Assembly (NCBI GenBank): GCA_012064415.1
Contig: SSNU01000098.1
Coordinates: 1 to 64,000, forward strand
Length of the DNA: 64,000 nt
Origin: Gyrodactylus bullatarudis
Lineage: Eukaryota > Platyhelminthes > Monogenea > Gyrodactylidea > Gyrodactylidae
Direction of reading: 5' to 3'
The stretch's first letter is position 1; every line of letters begins with the position of its first letter. The notes under the pieces are model-generated. The model did no database searches, was not told the DNA's origin, and saw only the letters and a program-made list of their open reading frames with translations. Positions 37,541 to 49,156 of the stretch are shown in pieces. The position numbers and the translations under genes were made by a program.

Positions 37541-37662
37541 AATTAAGCCATCTTAAAATTTTCAAAACTTAGTTTTGCGATTCAAATAATTGCTTGTATC
37601 TACGAAATTAAAAGAATGTCTTTTTACAATTCGTTGTTTAAAATACTTTCATATTTAAGGCT
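37541..37662. promoter_or_regulatory. Shared divergent promoter region, Ser/Asn-rich gene / COG3
   Basis: 122 bp between two outward-facing start codons, the second such compact divergent pair in the window. No clear TATA element. Confidence 0.45.
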
Positions 37663-40600
37663 ATGACATTAAGTAAGGATTGGGATGATCCGTCAAACTC
37701 CAAAGTGGCTCTCTCCAGTGAACAAATAAAGTTGCTTCATCAATTTGCTCCCACAAGCAACCGTATCGTCGCCAGAGTTGATTTACAATCTCAAAAAGAG
37801 AAAATTGAAACTAAACAACTATCTGAAGTTTATTCCTGGCTTTCTAATATTAAGTCTTTATCCAAAATTGATAAGAATTCCTCTAATAAGTACTTTTTTT
37901 TACATCTTTTTAATTTTAAAATAATAGATTTGAGGAGTCTCTGGATAATATTGAAAAAGAGGTTTCCAAAGTAAAGAACTATTTAGACACCGGTGTAGAT
38001 CTGATCAAAAAAATTCAGTCTGACTATGAAAATGTATCCACCAAGACCCATGATATTAACCAGCTCAGTCTTAAGATTCGTGAGTCTCAAAAATCTTTTC
38101 ACGAAAAGACAATATCGATTGAGAAAACACTAAAATACTTTGAAACAATTGACAGGTCAGAAAAAGTTCTCACTGACTCGACAGAATTTTTCAAAGAATC
38201 CTTTGAGCAAAACTTTGAGAATTTCTATGCTGCTGTATATTTTTTAAAAAGTAAAAGCTCCTACAAGGACTATGAAGAATACATGAAAAGGATCAACAAA
38301 ATTGAAACGAGTTTAACTTCAAACTTGAGTGATTCTATAAAAAAGACGTTTTCACTCTTATTCAATGAGTTGGCTACGGCAAATATGAAAATAGATGCTG
38401 ACAAATCATTCCTCTTGCTTTACGGAAGGTTCCGTACTAAGGCTACATCAATAAAAAATCTTTTTAGATTCTTTTATTATCATGATCAACAGACTACAGT
38501 TCAAAGAACGATATCAATTCAAATTGTACATTTTTACATTTATCGAAGGGAAGAGGTGATTATAAACGTTTGTTCCAGTGCCATTAATCTGATGAAATCC
38601 AAGAGCCAGGATCGATGTAGTTTACTAAGAAAAGTTTTATCATTCCATTTAAATATATACGAAGACGAGAGTCGATTGTTCAAGACCCTATTCGAGAACA
38701 ATCATGAAGAAATTTTGAAGTAAGTTTACCCATGCAAAATGAAAAAGAATCTAATAAGGAAAAAATCTTATTATCAAGCAATTACCTCCAGAACATTAGC
38801 AGCTCTATTTATGATGAATTATTGCCTATAATATTGGAAATAAATCATTTTGAAGTTCTAACTGAAATGATCAAAATCATGAAAGACGAACTAAGGGACT
38901 CAAGAGAGGATGGTGAGTCTTTATTATTTATGAAATGAATAGAAAAATATTTAAAAAAGAGATAAGAGAAAGGTTAGTGTCACAAAAAGAGTCCATCAGA
39001 GAGTATGGTGATTTTCGTATAAATAGTGTAGGCTGTGTTAGAGAGAGCATTCGAACAGAAAGTAACAAATCATGTGGGGTTGTGGGTAAGTGGAACATGA
39101 GGAGTTCATGTTAGTGAGGGAGAGTTTGATTACTGACTTACTTGTTTCAGTCCTTGTTGTGGCGGTTGCGGTTGCGGCTGTGGCTGTGGTCCTTGTGGCT
39201 TCGGAGGTTATGGTGGTCACCACGGTTGTGGCGGTCATCACGGCTGTTGTGGTGGCGGTGGCCATCATGGTGGCGGCCATGGCTGGCAACACGGTGGCGG
39301 TGGCCACCAATCCGGCGGCTGCCACGGTGGCTACCACAGAGCCTGCAGACACTGCAGCTGCTCTGAGTGCTGTGAAGGCGGATGCCATGGTGAACGGCGG
39401 CTATGGTGGTCACGGTGGCTATGGCGGCTGCGGTGGTTATGGTGGCTGCGGATGCTGTTAAGTGCACATCTCAGACCAATTTCGACTCTTTTCAAAAAAT
39501 ACACTTTCTTCAATCAACAATATCCATATTTTTTCTTAAGTATGCCTTTCATTCAATTTAGTGTTTACTTTCTCTTTATTGTTTTGGTTACAGGCTACTT
39601 TTTAGGCGAGTTATCCTCAAAAGACTCCCGATGAACAACTTATATAAGATTGGTAAAAGGAAAAGATTTTCATTTTGACTAAAATCTAACAGGCTTATTC
39701 GAGAATCTTATTCGAATTTATCAAATACTTTCTATATCCTATAAGAAAATAAATCCTTTTAGAAAATAATTAAGGGTTTTATTATTTTAACTCCGATTGT
39801 AATTGTAATTTAACTACATATTTTCAAGTGTAAATAAGTTTTGATCCTTTTATTCATTAATTTTTAATCGATCTCAAATATGCACACCATCTATAATCTA
39901 TTTGACATGACTAGATGAGTTCTATCAACGTTTCCCATCTTTATTGACCCTGTTATGAAAATCCTAATATTTTCAATTAACCGTTAAAAATTTCGTACTT
40001 CTTTATCACTAAGATCCTGAACATCTAATTCACTAAGTGAGTTTCCAAAATCATGTGTATAAGGCTTATACTATAAGCCAACCTCTAGTTAGAGACAACA
40101 GCAAGATGAAAACGAGAAACACTTGATGGACAGTTACAAATCACTCCTTTCATCATTTTTCAGATTGAGAACAGAAATGATTTCAATTTGGCTGCCTCGC
40201 CTCTCCATAACTTAAAAAGTCTAAGAATCATAATTAACCAATGGAGAGACTCAAAATCAATGCATTGTTATAATATTAAAAATGACATTTCATGAAGAAT
40301 TTTTCTAATAATTTTATGACTTTGATCCTAGGATTCAACCCAGTATCTTAGGAATGAAAAAACACTGTCCAGTTATATATTGAGATACCGTGAATAACTT
40401 TTGAAATTCTTTTCTTATCAACCATTCACAAACAAATGATTCCCAATTAGTAATCCTTATGACATAGTCCTGCTAGGTAGTTAAACTTTCTGAAAACAAA
40501 CAGCAGTTCATATTGAGTGGCTATGATCAGTGAATTAAATTTGATGTTTCCTCAAGTTCCGTTCCCATTCTATAGGAAATTTATTAATCTCCTGGAAAAC

Positions 40601-43600
40601 GCAAACATCTCAGCTCTATCATTCGTCAAACTCGTGCTATACTAACTCAAAGAAAGTTGATTTTTCCAAAAACTTAATTTTTGTTTAAAAAGTTTTTTAA
40701 AAACCTATTTCCCAAAGTCATAGATAGAAAGAAAAACAACTTTTATCGAGTAATCATACCCGTAGAAATCAAATATTCAACTCTTTCTGCTAAAGTTTTA
40801 AAGATAACCTATTTTTGGATAAAAGAAGGACCGAATTTTTGATCGACAACTCTTAAACTAAAAATGATAACTAAACAAAATGAAACTATAGATTCGTAAT
40901 CAGCGTATTCAAAGACCATTGACTAGACAAAAGATTGAATGCGTGCCACAAAAAAACTCTCAGGGAAATTAATGTTTAATTATGATACGGGGAAAAAGCG
41001 CCTAACATCTTCGAAAATATTTTCACTATTCAATAAGGAATAGAATTTGAAAGAAAAAATGTTAAAATAATCCTCAGAATAGTTCAATCATTGGGAGATT
41101 TATTAATTGATTCGTTTTAAATATTTAATTTCTCAAAACACTGATTCATTGTTTAAGTAGCATTAAAATTTAACGAAATATAATTAGTATTTATTGAAAT
41201 AATGATTAAAAGTTCAAAAATGGTTAGTGTCACAAAAAGAGTCCATCAGAGAGTATGGTGATTTTCGTATAAATAGTGTAGGCTGTGTTAGAGAGAGCAT
41301 TCGAACAGAAAGTAACAAATCATGTGGGGTTGTGGGTGAGTGGAACATGAGGAGTTCATGTTAGTGAGGGAGAGTTTGATTACTGACTTACTTGTTTCAG
41401 TCCTTGTTGTGGCGGTTGCGGTTGCGGCTGTGGCTGTGGTCCTTGTGGCTTCGGAGGTTATGGTGGTCACCACGGTTGTGGCGGTCATCACGGCTGTTGT
41501 GGTGGCGGTGGCCATCATGGTGGCTGCCATGGTGGTGGTGGTCAATGCCATGGTGGCGGCCATGGCTGGCAACACGGTGGCGGTGGCCACCAATCCGGCG
41601 GCTGCCACGGTGGCTACCACAGAGCCTGCAGACACTGCAGCTGCTCTGAGTGCTGTGAAGGCGGATGCCATGGTGGTGGACACGAGTCCGGATGCTGTGG
41701 TGGTGCCTCAGGTGGTGGACACCACGGCGGCGAGTGCCATGGCCATCACGGTGGCTGCCACGGAGGTCACGGCGGCTATGGTGGTCACGGTGGCTATGGC
41801 GGCTGCGGTGGTTATGGTGGCTGCGGATGCTGTTAAGTGCACATCTCAGACCAATTTCGACTCTTTTCAAAAAATACACTTTCTTCAATCACAAAACTTA
41901 TCTTGAACATATCTAGATGTTCTATTTTAATCTCAACATTAATTGATTCTATTTTCATTCTTCAATATTCTTGTGAGAAGTTTAAGACAGGTTCTTTAGG
42001 TAAGCTCACACCAATTTACCTTAACCTTTGGTTGACTTGAATCCCATCATTACTCTCAATCTGCTAGATATTTTCTTCTGCCTCTATTCATTGCAAACCT
42101 TTTTCAAGTCTTCTTTCACAATTATAGTTTCTCATAGAACGCCATTCTAGTAATTCTTCTCATGTTTTTATTAGGGTTATTTGATTTTAAAAATAAATCC
42201 CTTGAACGATTTAGCCAAATTACTGAAAAATTATATCAATTTACTGTAGCAAAAGAAACATATGCCTACTCAAACAATAATTTGATGTTCATTTCTTATA
42301 TCTTTTGTTCAATGATCTCTGGATTTCGTTTATGTAGCAACTGTTGATTAGGAGTAAATTTCAGGAGTTCAATTTTGGTAATATTGAAACGCCCGACCGT
42401 AAAAGTTATTGAATGGTCTAAAATATTTCGAATTGTGTTAAACTTTTTGAAAAAAATTAATTCCAAAGTAGTGACAAATAGAGCCGAAGTTTTATTCTTA
42501 GGCGTTCAATAGAAAAATAATGGCCTGACTTCTTACAGTTAATCTTTGTTATTCTGAGGACTTTTAGGCTTCTGTTTGAAGACACAGCTCTAAGTTGTGT
42601 TATGAATGAGTTTGAAAGGAAGTCAAGATATAAACTTTTAGTGGTCACCTATAGAATCAGCTCTAATAATAAGAACCTAGATTTGCGTAATATATTTTTT
42701 TCTAACTAAGAGTTCCCCAAAGGAGAAAGTTCAATCTTAGAAAAGAAGCTGAGAAGTCTATTTTTGGAATTTTACTATTTACCTCAATCCCTCATGGGAA
42801 TTATAATTATTTATGAAATTAGATGTCAGTTTTTTAAAGAATAGAGATCTCTTTTTTTGTTACTATCAAATTGATACACCCCTTATAAATACAGGTTTTT
42901 TAGGGACATTATCAAAAACTACATATAGGGGTAGGGAATCTATCAAAACCTACATGTATATTTAAAAAATTTACATGGTCTATTCCGGTATATTATCACT
43001 TCCTACATGACTAGTTATCACTTTTAAAATGTGTGTTCCATTAATTACATAATCTACATATACATTTCATTATCTACATATCCCATGGTCTTAATTACAA
43101 ATACTACATAAATTTATCAAATTCTACATGTTGATTGGTTAATTTTTTCTAAATGTTAGTTAGATGCACCCTTTTACCAGCTATTATCTGATACCTAATG
43201 AAAAAGACCATGTAAATTTTGTAAATATACATGTAGGTTTTGATAGATTCCCTTCTCCTATTTGTAGTTTATGATAATACCCCGATTTTTTATTACGAAC
43301 GAAATGTATTTTCAACTCTTATTAGTCTATATAGGTGTTAATAAATGAGATTTGTATATTTCATGACCAATGTGTACACTTTGATCAGTGAACAAAGATG
43401 AACAATGTGTATGTTTTAGGCTCGACAAAGTGTGTGAGACCCTCCATTGGATGTTTCAATTCCTATCAAGTTGTAGGATTTCAGACTCACACAAGTTTAG
43501 CTTGTTGAAGGAATAATTGTAAAATACAATTTTCCAAGTCATCCAGTGTCAAAGTTTCCACATTGCTCATTAGGCCTCATGAACAATAGCAATTTGTATG

Positions 43601-46600
43601 CTTTGAACAATGTGTACACCGAGTATACAAGTTGGTCGTAACATATACAATTCAAGTACTGGAAACATGATAATTCCTATTAAATCATTGTGCTGCTGAG
43701 ATTTTACTTGATTAGATCTGTTGGTCCATTTCTTATATCTCTTTTCGTCTTTTTTACTATGTCACTAGTTCATTCTAAGTCTATTGAAGATTTTATAAAT
43801 CTAAACCTATTTAATATGAAGATGGGGGTTTATTTATTTTTACAAAATTCTCAGTATTTTCATCAGGAAATCGAATTTGATCAAGATTTTTTGGAATCTA
43901 GATCATGAGACCCACTTTCACGATACGCAGAAAATTTTTTGTAAAAATCAACTTTTAAGGTAATTATGAGATATTTCAAATCTCGAGTTAGCGCCAAATT
44001 CCCATATTTTTGGACTTTGAGTTGAAAAGTTTTGTTTATTTCAAACTCAAAGAGTTGTCATAAGCTGATCTCATAACTCGAGATTTGAAATATCCCATTA
44101 TTTCTTTAAAAATTGATTTTTACAAAAAATTTTCTGCGTATCGTGAAAGTGGGTCTCATGATTTAGATTCCAAAAATTCTTGATCAAATTCGATTTCCTG
44201 ATGAAAATACTGAGAATTTTGTAAAAATAAATAAATTCCAATCTTCATGTTTACTAGCTTTACTTTCTTCTGTGATCTTAACTGAAAGATTAGCCGGGGA
44301 CAAGAATGTTCTAAAAAACTTAACTCTATAGTAGAGCACCGCTCTTTTTCGTCAAACAAGCAAAATTAACTTAGCATTTGGTAATGTACAAAATCTGGGC
44401 ATTTTATATTATACCTAGGTGTATATTTTCTATTCCTATTTTTTGCTTTACAAATTATCTAGTATAAAAATAATTAAATCAGAAAACAATATTCAATCTA
44501 CAGTATTATCGTACTATCATTTGAGAAAAAGTTCATGATTTACCTTGTTTTTATTAATGCAGACCAATTAGATAATATCAACCAGGTTTTCATTTGAAAC
44601 ATTCTTGTCATTTTATCGCAGAAAAATAAACCTTGATACAAAAAAGTTGGCAGATTTAAAAGAACTTTTCGTAAAAAAATATTAAACACAAATTGGCTTA
44701 AACTCGACATTATTCACCTGTCGATTTGATCAAAAGTATAAAGGATCTTGATTTTGGTCATCTCTTTATACATGATAAGACCCTCTTTGATATAACCCCC
44801 TTTGCAGAAATAACTAAAATGGCTAATAAAGCATAATTTCATGATTTGATGTTTAAAGTTTCCTCTAAAATCTGTAAAAGAGTAGCATTCCAGGAAAGTA
44901 CATGTCAAATTCTTCTCATTAAAGTCCTAATCAATGCTCATCAATGTTGGTCGGTAGGGTATCTATCTATGATTTACTCATCAATTTTTCATCAAGAATC
45001 TAGACCGATTATTCTATCGTTTTCAGAGGGTCAAGGTGATTCTTCAGGATCAAAATCTGCTTGTTGCATTCATTTCTTGGCAAAGAGTTGGGAGTACTTC
45101 ATTTTGTTCTTTTTATTGCATAAAATAGGCTCTCAAGAGTTTCTATAAGGTTGGTCATAAGTTTGGTTTGGGCATAAGCAAAGATTAATTCTAGAACAGC
45201 TTTATACAACTGGTAAGATCAAATCCATGTGGCCATTCGTTACGAAAACTAATTATGTAGAGCTATATTACTCCAATTTTCAGTGCTCATCATGGATTCA
45301 ATTGAAAATTTCTTATCCTTAATTCGAGAGGCATTAAACTTTTGACAAAATATAATTAGTATTTATTGAAATAATGATTAAAAGTTCAAAAATGGTTAGT
45401 GTCACAAAAAGAGTCCATCAGAGAGTATGGTGATTTTCGTATAAATAGTGTAGGCTGTGTTAGAGAGAGCATTCGAACAGAAAGTAACAAATCATGTGGG
45501 GTTGTGGGTGAGTGGAACATGAGGAGTTCATGTTAGTGAGGGAGAGTTTGATTACTGACTTACTTGTTTCAGTCCTTGTTGTGGCGGTTGCGGTTGCGGC
45601 TGTGGCTGTGGTCCTTGTGGCTTCGGAGGTTATGGTGGTCACCACGGTTGTGGCGGTCATCACGGCTGTTGTGGTGGCGGTGGCCATCATGGTGGCTGCC
45701 ATGGTGGTGGTGGTCAATGCCATGGTGGCGGCCATGGCTGGCAACACGGTGGCGGTGGCCACCAATCCGGCGGCTGCCACGGTGGCTACCACAGAGCCTG
45801 CAGACACTGCAGCTGCTCTGAGTGCTGTGAAGGCGGATGCCATGGTGGTGGACACGAGTCCGGATGCTGTGGTGGTGCCTCAGGTGGTGGACACCACGGC
45901 GGCGAGTGCCATGGCCATCACGGTGGCTGCCACGGAGGTCACGGCGGCTATGGTGGTCACGGTGGCTATGGCGGCTGCGGTGGTTATGGTGGCTGCGGAT
46001 GCTGTTAAGTGCACATCTCAGACCAATTTCGACTCTTTTCAAAAAATACACTTTCTTCAATCAACAAATTGTCTCGTTTTTTTATTTCATGGAATTCTTT
46101 TCATTGAGTCAGAATAAATTTATTTACCGCACTTTTTGAACAAAATCTCAATTTCTGTTTATTCTTTCTTCCAGATTTTGTCTCCTATGAACAGTATGAG
46201 AACATTAACAGGGTTTTCCTCAAAGATCTATGCGAACGTCTTGTAATTCGTGCAGATGCCTATTTAAACGAACAGATTCTTAAATATCAAACCTTTGATG
46301 GTGACCTAGCATATCCCAATTGTCTCCTCATGGCATGGGTGAGAAAAATGCATTTCAATATCTCAAAGGTTTCCTGGAATCATTGAATTTTTGTATTCCT
46401 TAGAAAATTTCATGTTCGGATAAACTGATTAATTCAAAGGAAGATGATAATAAACACCTCTACAACTGTATCATTGAATTTTTATGTGAATCCCTTGACA
46501 ATGGTAATGAAGATCAATTTGGTACAGACGATGAATCATTCGAGAGTAGTAATCCTTTCAGAAATTCCTCCAGAGCACCATCCGACATTCAGGGTATGTG

Positions 46601-48883
46601 GTATCCCACAGTCAGGAGGACAATTCTCTTCCTCTTCAAATGTTTCCAATGTCTGGACGTATGTCTTATTCGAATAAACTGTGCCTCTAATAAATATTAG
46701 TAAAAGTAGATAACTAGCCTTTCTCAAAAGCCTCTTTCAGACATTTCTGTACTGAGTTAGTCAAGTACCTTCTTCAGTTGATGAGACAGATGATGTAATC
46801 AGAACTCTCTTCAATTTTGTCTAAAATCCTATGTATTCCTATTGGTCCAGATCTATAAAACCATTCAAAATTAAATAAACCTTAAAACCAATCAGATAAC
46901 ATTTAGGAAAATCAAATTATGAAAAACTTGAAAAAGAATTTTTCTATTGAACTTTATCTCTGTGAATCGTTTTATCATTTTTAACCAATCAAATTCGATT
47001 GATCTCAGAAGCTTAGTTTTATTCAGTCGGATCAACAATTGCTTGATCCACACCTTTTTCAGTTCTATATGAACTTTTTGCATTTCAATTGTCATTTGTA
47101 AAATGATTTTTGGTTATTTTTAATCATCATTGAGTCTGATTTTTAATTGGTAATAATAAACCTTTCTTAGACTGAAATATTTCGCCAGTTGGCACAGGAT
47201 GCAATCACCAAGTGTATCACATCCCTGCACCAGGCATGTCATCATATGGAGGTCAAGATGAAGAAGGACAAAATTGACAGTCTCCTCTTTTTAATTCGTC
47301 ATCTCATCATCCTGAGAGAGCACGTGGCCATATTCAATTTGGATCTTTTCTCAACTCAGACCATTGTTGACTTTAACAATATTAAAGGTAATTTTACCCT
47401 CTGACAAAGTAATTGTATACAATGAGTATTGGGGAATTATTTTAAAATGTTGTTGAAAAAATTTGGAGACAATTTGAATTTTGAGCCGGCACGATATTTT
47501 TGTATTTTTTTTAACTTTGAATAGAAAATTTTTGTTGATGTCAAGGTGTGAGAGGAATCACCAATGGACAAAAAGACCAAAAATGCTCATGTAGAGATTT
47601 TAGGAAGCACTCCATTTACTTGCAAAAGTCTACTTGCTATTTTTACTGCTTGGAAATCGATAAATTAGGATGATCCGATACAGTTCAAAATTACTGTGTT
47701 TTTAAAAATGAATAACAATTTTTATTTTCCTTATCTAAAGATGATCCAGATGAATAACGTTCGATTCCTCTTAGACCTTAAAATCAACAAAAACTTTCAA
47801 CTCAAAGTTTAAATGGAAAAAAATCGCGCCAGCTCGAAATTCAAAGTGTCTCCAAATTTTTCCAAAAATCTTGAGAAAGCTTTGATGCTCTTTTTGGGAA
47901 AATCATGAATCTCTAAATTCATCGAGAATAGCTTCATATTTACGAAAAACTTTTTATTTTTCTCCAGATAGTCAGGAACAAAAATAATTTTTGGATATCA
48001 TTGTGAAATGAGTCAAAAAAGTGCTGATATAAAAAAATTTAATCTGGTCATTTATTCAATTTTAAAAATGGCCAAATCTTGGTCAGATTGAATATTTTTT
48101 TCTTCTAAGAACTTTTCCTGAATAAAAGATTCAATAAATAGAAAAAAAACCAAGAATTCTATTGTTATCGTTATTTTTAGATACCATATATCAACTGATC
48201 AAAACGGAGAAACGAAAGCTTTTGGATATTTCCTCAAATAATCTTTTGTTCAAATTACTCACAGAACCGCCAAATGTTACTTCTGTTGTTAATGACGGTC
48301 GTCATGAGTTAGATAACCATATAAAGATTGTCAGTAACAGCTTCATATCACTCGTAGTGGCGCACTTTACCAAAGATCTCCAAACGAACAAGAGTAATTT
48401 TTCACATTTAATTTATAAGCCGAATAATAACCCATTCTTTCTATATTCTAGTTAATGAAGCCAGCCTAAATGAAGTAAGTAGGACTGTGACATAAAGTTT
48501 GAACTTTGAAATGTTCTAAATTTGTAATTAAACTTTTAGATACGAGAAATGATCGCAAGATCATACAAATCTCTTAAAGGGGATCTTGTCAACTTGAATG
48601 AGATTAATTTATCGAATCTCAAATTCAAAATGATTGTCTATCTGGGAAATATCGAAACTGCCTGGATAATATTGAGACCGATTGAAAGAGCTGTTGCTAA
48701 TAGCTGGAAGAATTTCGAGGAGACTTTGGGCAAGAGAATTTTTTCCGACGAGGATATAAAGAGCCTGGGGATGATTAAAGATACTCAGGTTGGTTTGAAT
48801 TATCTAATACCTGGAACAACTGATTCAAGTACAATTTATTTTCTTTACAGATAAGACTAATGTTCAACAGAAAACAAATATAA
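37663..48883 (+). CDS. COG3: Conserved oligomeric Golgi complex subunit 3
   Basis: Subunit of the COG tethering complex for retrograde transport within the Golgi. Ten coding exons: 37663-37889, 37928-38719, 38779-38912, 46175-46338, 46404-46658, 47171-47387, 48181-48393, 48452-48474, 48540-48788, 48851-48883. They give 2307 nt, 768 aa (human about 828), with all phases consistent. Family landmarks: a coiled-coil N-terminal third, YEEYMKRINKIE, SFLLLYGRFRTKA, DELLPIILEINHFE, DGDLAYPNCLLMAW, GMWYPTVRRTILFL and SLLFLIRHLIILREHVA. Intron 1 is 38 nt. Intron 3 (38913-46174) is 7.3 kb and carries three Gly/His/Cys-rich gene copies. The exon 3 acceptor (before 38779) was chosen by frame and family alignment; the frame also stays open past exon 9, but splicing to 48851 gives the better C-terminus. 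Confidence 0.9.
38972..39521 (+). repeat. Duplicated block, copy A
   Basis: Starts GGTTAGTGTCACAAAAAGAG and ends CAATCAACAA; the same block occurs at 41176-41891 and 45348-46063. Relative to those it lacks the first 46 bp and has two internal deletions of 33 and about 92 bp. Confidence 0.85.
39018..39026 (+). promoter_or_regulatory. TATA box of Gly/His/Cys-rich copy A
   Basis: TATAAATAG, 54 bp before the ATG. The same motif at the same distance precedes copies B and C, giving a predicted 5' leader of only about 20-25 nt. Confidence 0.6.
39072..39634 (+). pseudogene. Gly/His/Cys-rich gene copy A, frameshifted
   Basis: Same structure as copies B and C: exon 1 at 39072-39085 (MWGC plus two bases), a 65-nt intron 39086-39150 (GTAAGT...TTTCAG), exon 2 from 39151. 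Compared with copy B it has one in-frame loss of 33 nt and one loss of about 92 nt near 39391 that shifts the frame. After the shift the reading becomes Arg/Trp/Leu-rich (RRLWWSRWLWRLR) and runs past the normal stop (39459-39461) to 39634. The original ending CGCC is out of frame. Promoter and splice sites look intact, so it may still be transcribed. It is a likely pseudogene; an assembly error in this repetitive block is the alternative. Confidence 0.65.
41268..41276 (+). promoter_or_regulatory. TATA box of Gly/His/Cys-rich copy B
   Basis: TATAAATAG 54 bp upstream of the ATG at 41322, identical in context to the other copies. Confidence 0.6.
41322..41836 (+). CDS. Gly/His/Cys-rich small protein, copy B
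   Basis: Exon 1 41322-41335 and exon 2 41401-41836, joined across a 65-nt intron (GTGAGT...CTTGTTTCAG), encode 149 aa starting MWGCGPCC and ending GGCGCC. By my count it has about 70 Gly, 28 Cys and 24 His, or some 82% of the protein. The few other residues are mainly Tyr, Ser, Glu and Gln. Recurrent units are GGYGGHHG, CHGG and GGCGGYGG; the one non-repetitive patch is RACRHCSCSECCEGG at about residues 79-93. No signal peptide or membrane segment is seen. It has its own TATA box and lies on the same strand as the host gene COG3. High Cys+His suggests metal chelation or a disulfide/Tyr cross-linked material such as eggshell, cuticle or adhesive; no function is established. Confidence 0.75.
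42890..43302. repeat. Foldback element with TACAT-rich core
   Basis: Imperfect inverted arms of about 95 bp: left 42897-42987, with CTATCAAAACCTACATGTAT; right 43207-43300, with ATACATGTAGGTTTTGATAG. The interior, 43000-43180, repeats short units containing CTACAT at irregular spacing. No ORF. Probably a non-autonomous DNA element. Confidence 0.65.
43807..44259. repeat. Palindromic pair of the dispersed repeat
   Basis: The head motif TTTAATATGAAGATGG at 43809 leads into about 190 bp that recurs in reverse complement at 44078-44259. Shared strings include CAGGAAATCGAATTTGATCA and CCCACTTTCACGATACGCAG. The two 67-72-codon frames here encode nearly the same peptide from the two arms ([18 protein letters not shown]), because they are the same repeat read from both sides. 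Confidence 0.75.
45440..45448 (+). promoter_or_regulatory. TATA box of Gly/His/Cys-rich copy C
   Basis: TATAAATAG 54 bp upstream of the ATG at 45494. Confidence 0.6.
45494..46008 (+). CDS. Gly/His/Cys-rich small protein, copy C
   Basis: Exon 1 45494-45507, 65-nt intron 45508-45572, exon 2 45573-46008; the predicted 149-aa product is the same as copy B. It is the last of the three intronic copies, only 166 bp before COG3 exon 4. Near identity with copy B over promoter, intron and flank points to a very recent duplication or gene conversion. Antisense His/Arg-rich and alternative Ala/Val- and Trp/Arg-rich frames across this block arise from the GGY-repeat codon pattern and are not separate genes. 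Function as discussed for copy B. Confidence 0.75.
46659..47170 (+). other. COG3 intron 5
   Basis: 512-nt intron (GTATGT to TTCTTAG) with nothing recognised inside. Confidence 0.6.
47388..48180 (+). other. COG3 intron 6 with dispersed-repeat blocks
   Basis: 793-nt intron. The core block of the dispersed repeat is seen inverted near 47520-47560 and direct near 47765-47820. A second-type block (TGAAATGAGTCAAAAAAGTG, GTCAGATTGAATATTTTTTT) is at about 48003-48100. Confidence 0.55.
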
Positions 48884-49156
48884 ATTATCTTTCAATTATC
48901 AAGAGAATAAATTTATCATTTTTTCCAACAAAACCATATTTCTCATTCTACATGTCATATCAAAACGATATTATGCATTCATGATCCAATTATGATTATT
49001 TCCAAACTCAGTTTGAAACTTAAAAGTTTCTGAAATCAAATTCGTTTATAAATCTCTTAAAACACCAGAATCAAAAAGTAATATTCCAGTAGTTAAAACT
49101 ATTAGCATTTTTTCAAAACATTTATTTTCTTGAAATTCATTTCCAGTCGAGCTCTG
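48884..49156 (+). other. Short COG3-FAD synthase spacer with a splice acceptor
   Basis: 273 bp between the COG3 stop and the FAD synthase ATG. Ten bases before the ATG is a good acceptor, TTTATTTTCTTGAAATTCAT followed by TTCCAG. It implies either a 5'-UTR intron or a spliced-leader acceptor for the downstream gene. Confidence 0.45.

Larger units (their letters stand above)
41176..41891 (+). repeat. Duplicated block, copy B
   Basis: 716 bp apparently identical to 45348-46063 (offset 4172), covering the promoter, both exons, the intron and a short 3' flank. The boundaries are sharp on both sides. Confidence 0.85.
45348..46063 (+). repeat. Duplicated block, copy C
   Basis: Second full-length 716-bp unit, apparently identical to copy B. 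It ends CAATCA; copy A shares four further bases (ACAA) with this copy rather than with B. Confidence 0.85.
38913..46174 (+). other. COG3 intron 3 with nested genes
   Basis: The 7.3-kb intron interrupts COG3 between codons for GAT (…RED|FVSYEQ). It contains the three Gly/His/Cys-rich copies, a foldback element at 42890-43302 and a dispersed-repeat palindrome at 43807-44259. The stretch 39640-41170 is AT-rich with no recognised element. The 100-codon frame at 44846-45148 has no family resemblance. Confidence 0.75.

Noticed and set aside
41340..41916. Long alternative frames over the Gly/His/Cys-rich blocks: Val/Ala-rich, Trp/Arg-rich and antisense His/Arg-rich (also at 39038-39513 and 45460-46139).
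   Set aside because: They are by-products of the regular GGY codon pattern read in other frames. Only the spliced frame has a TATA box, ATG, GT-AG intron, stop and match to the tail at 1-158.
43690..44359. Two similar small proteins on opposite strands, considered as a duplicated gene pair.
   Set aside because: They are the two arms of one dispersed-repeat palindrome; the shared peptide follows from that symmetry.
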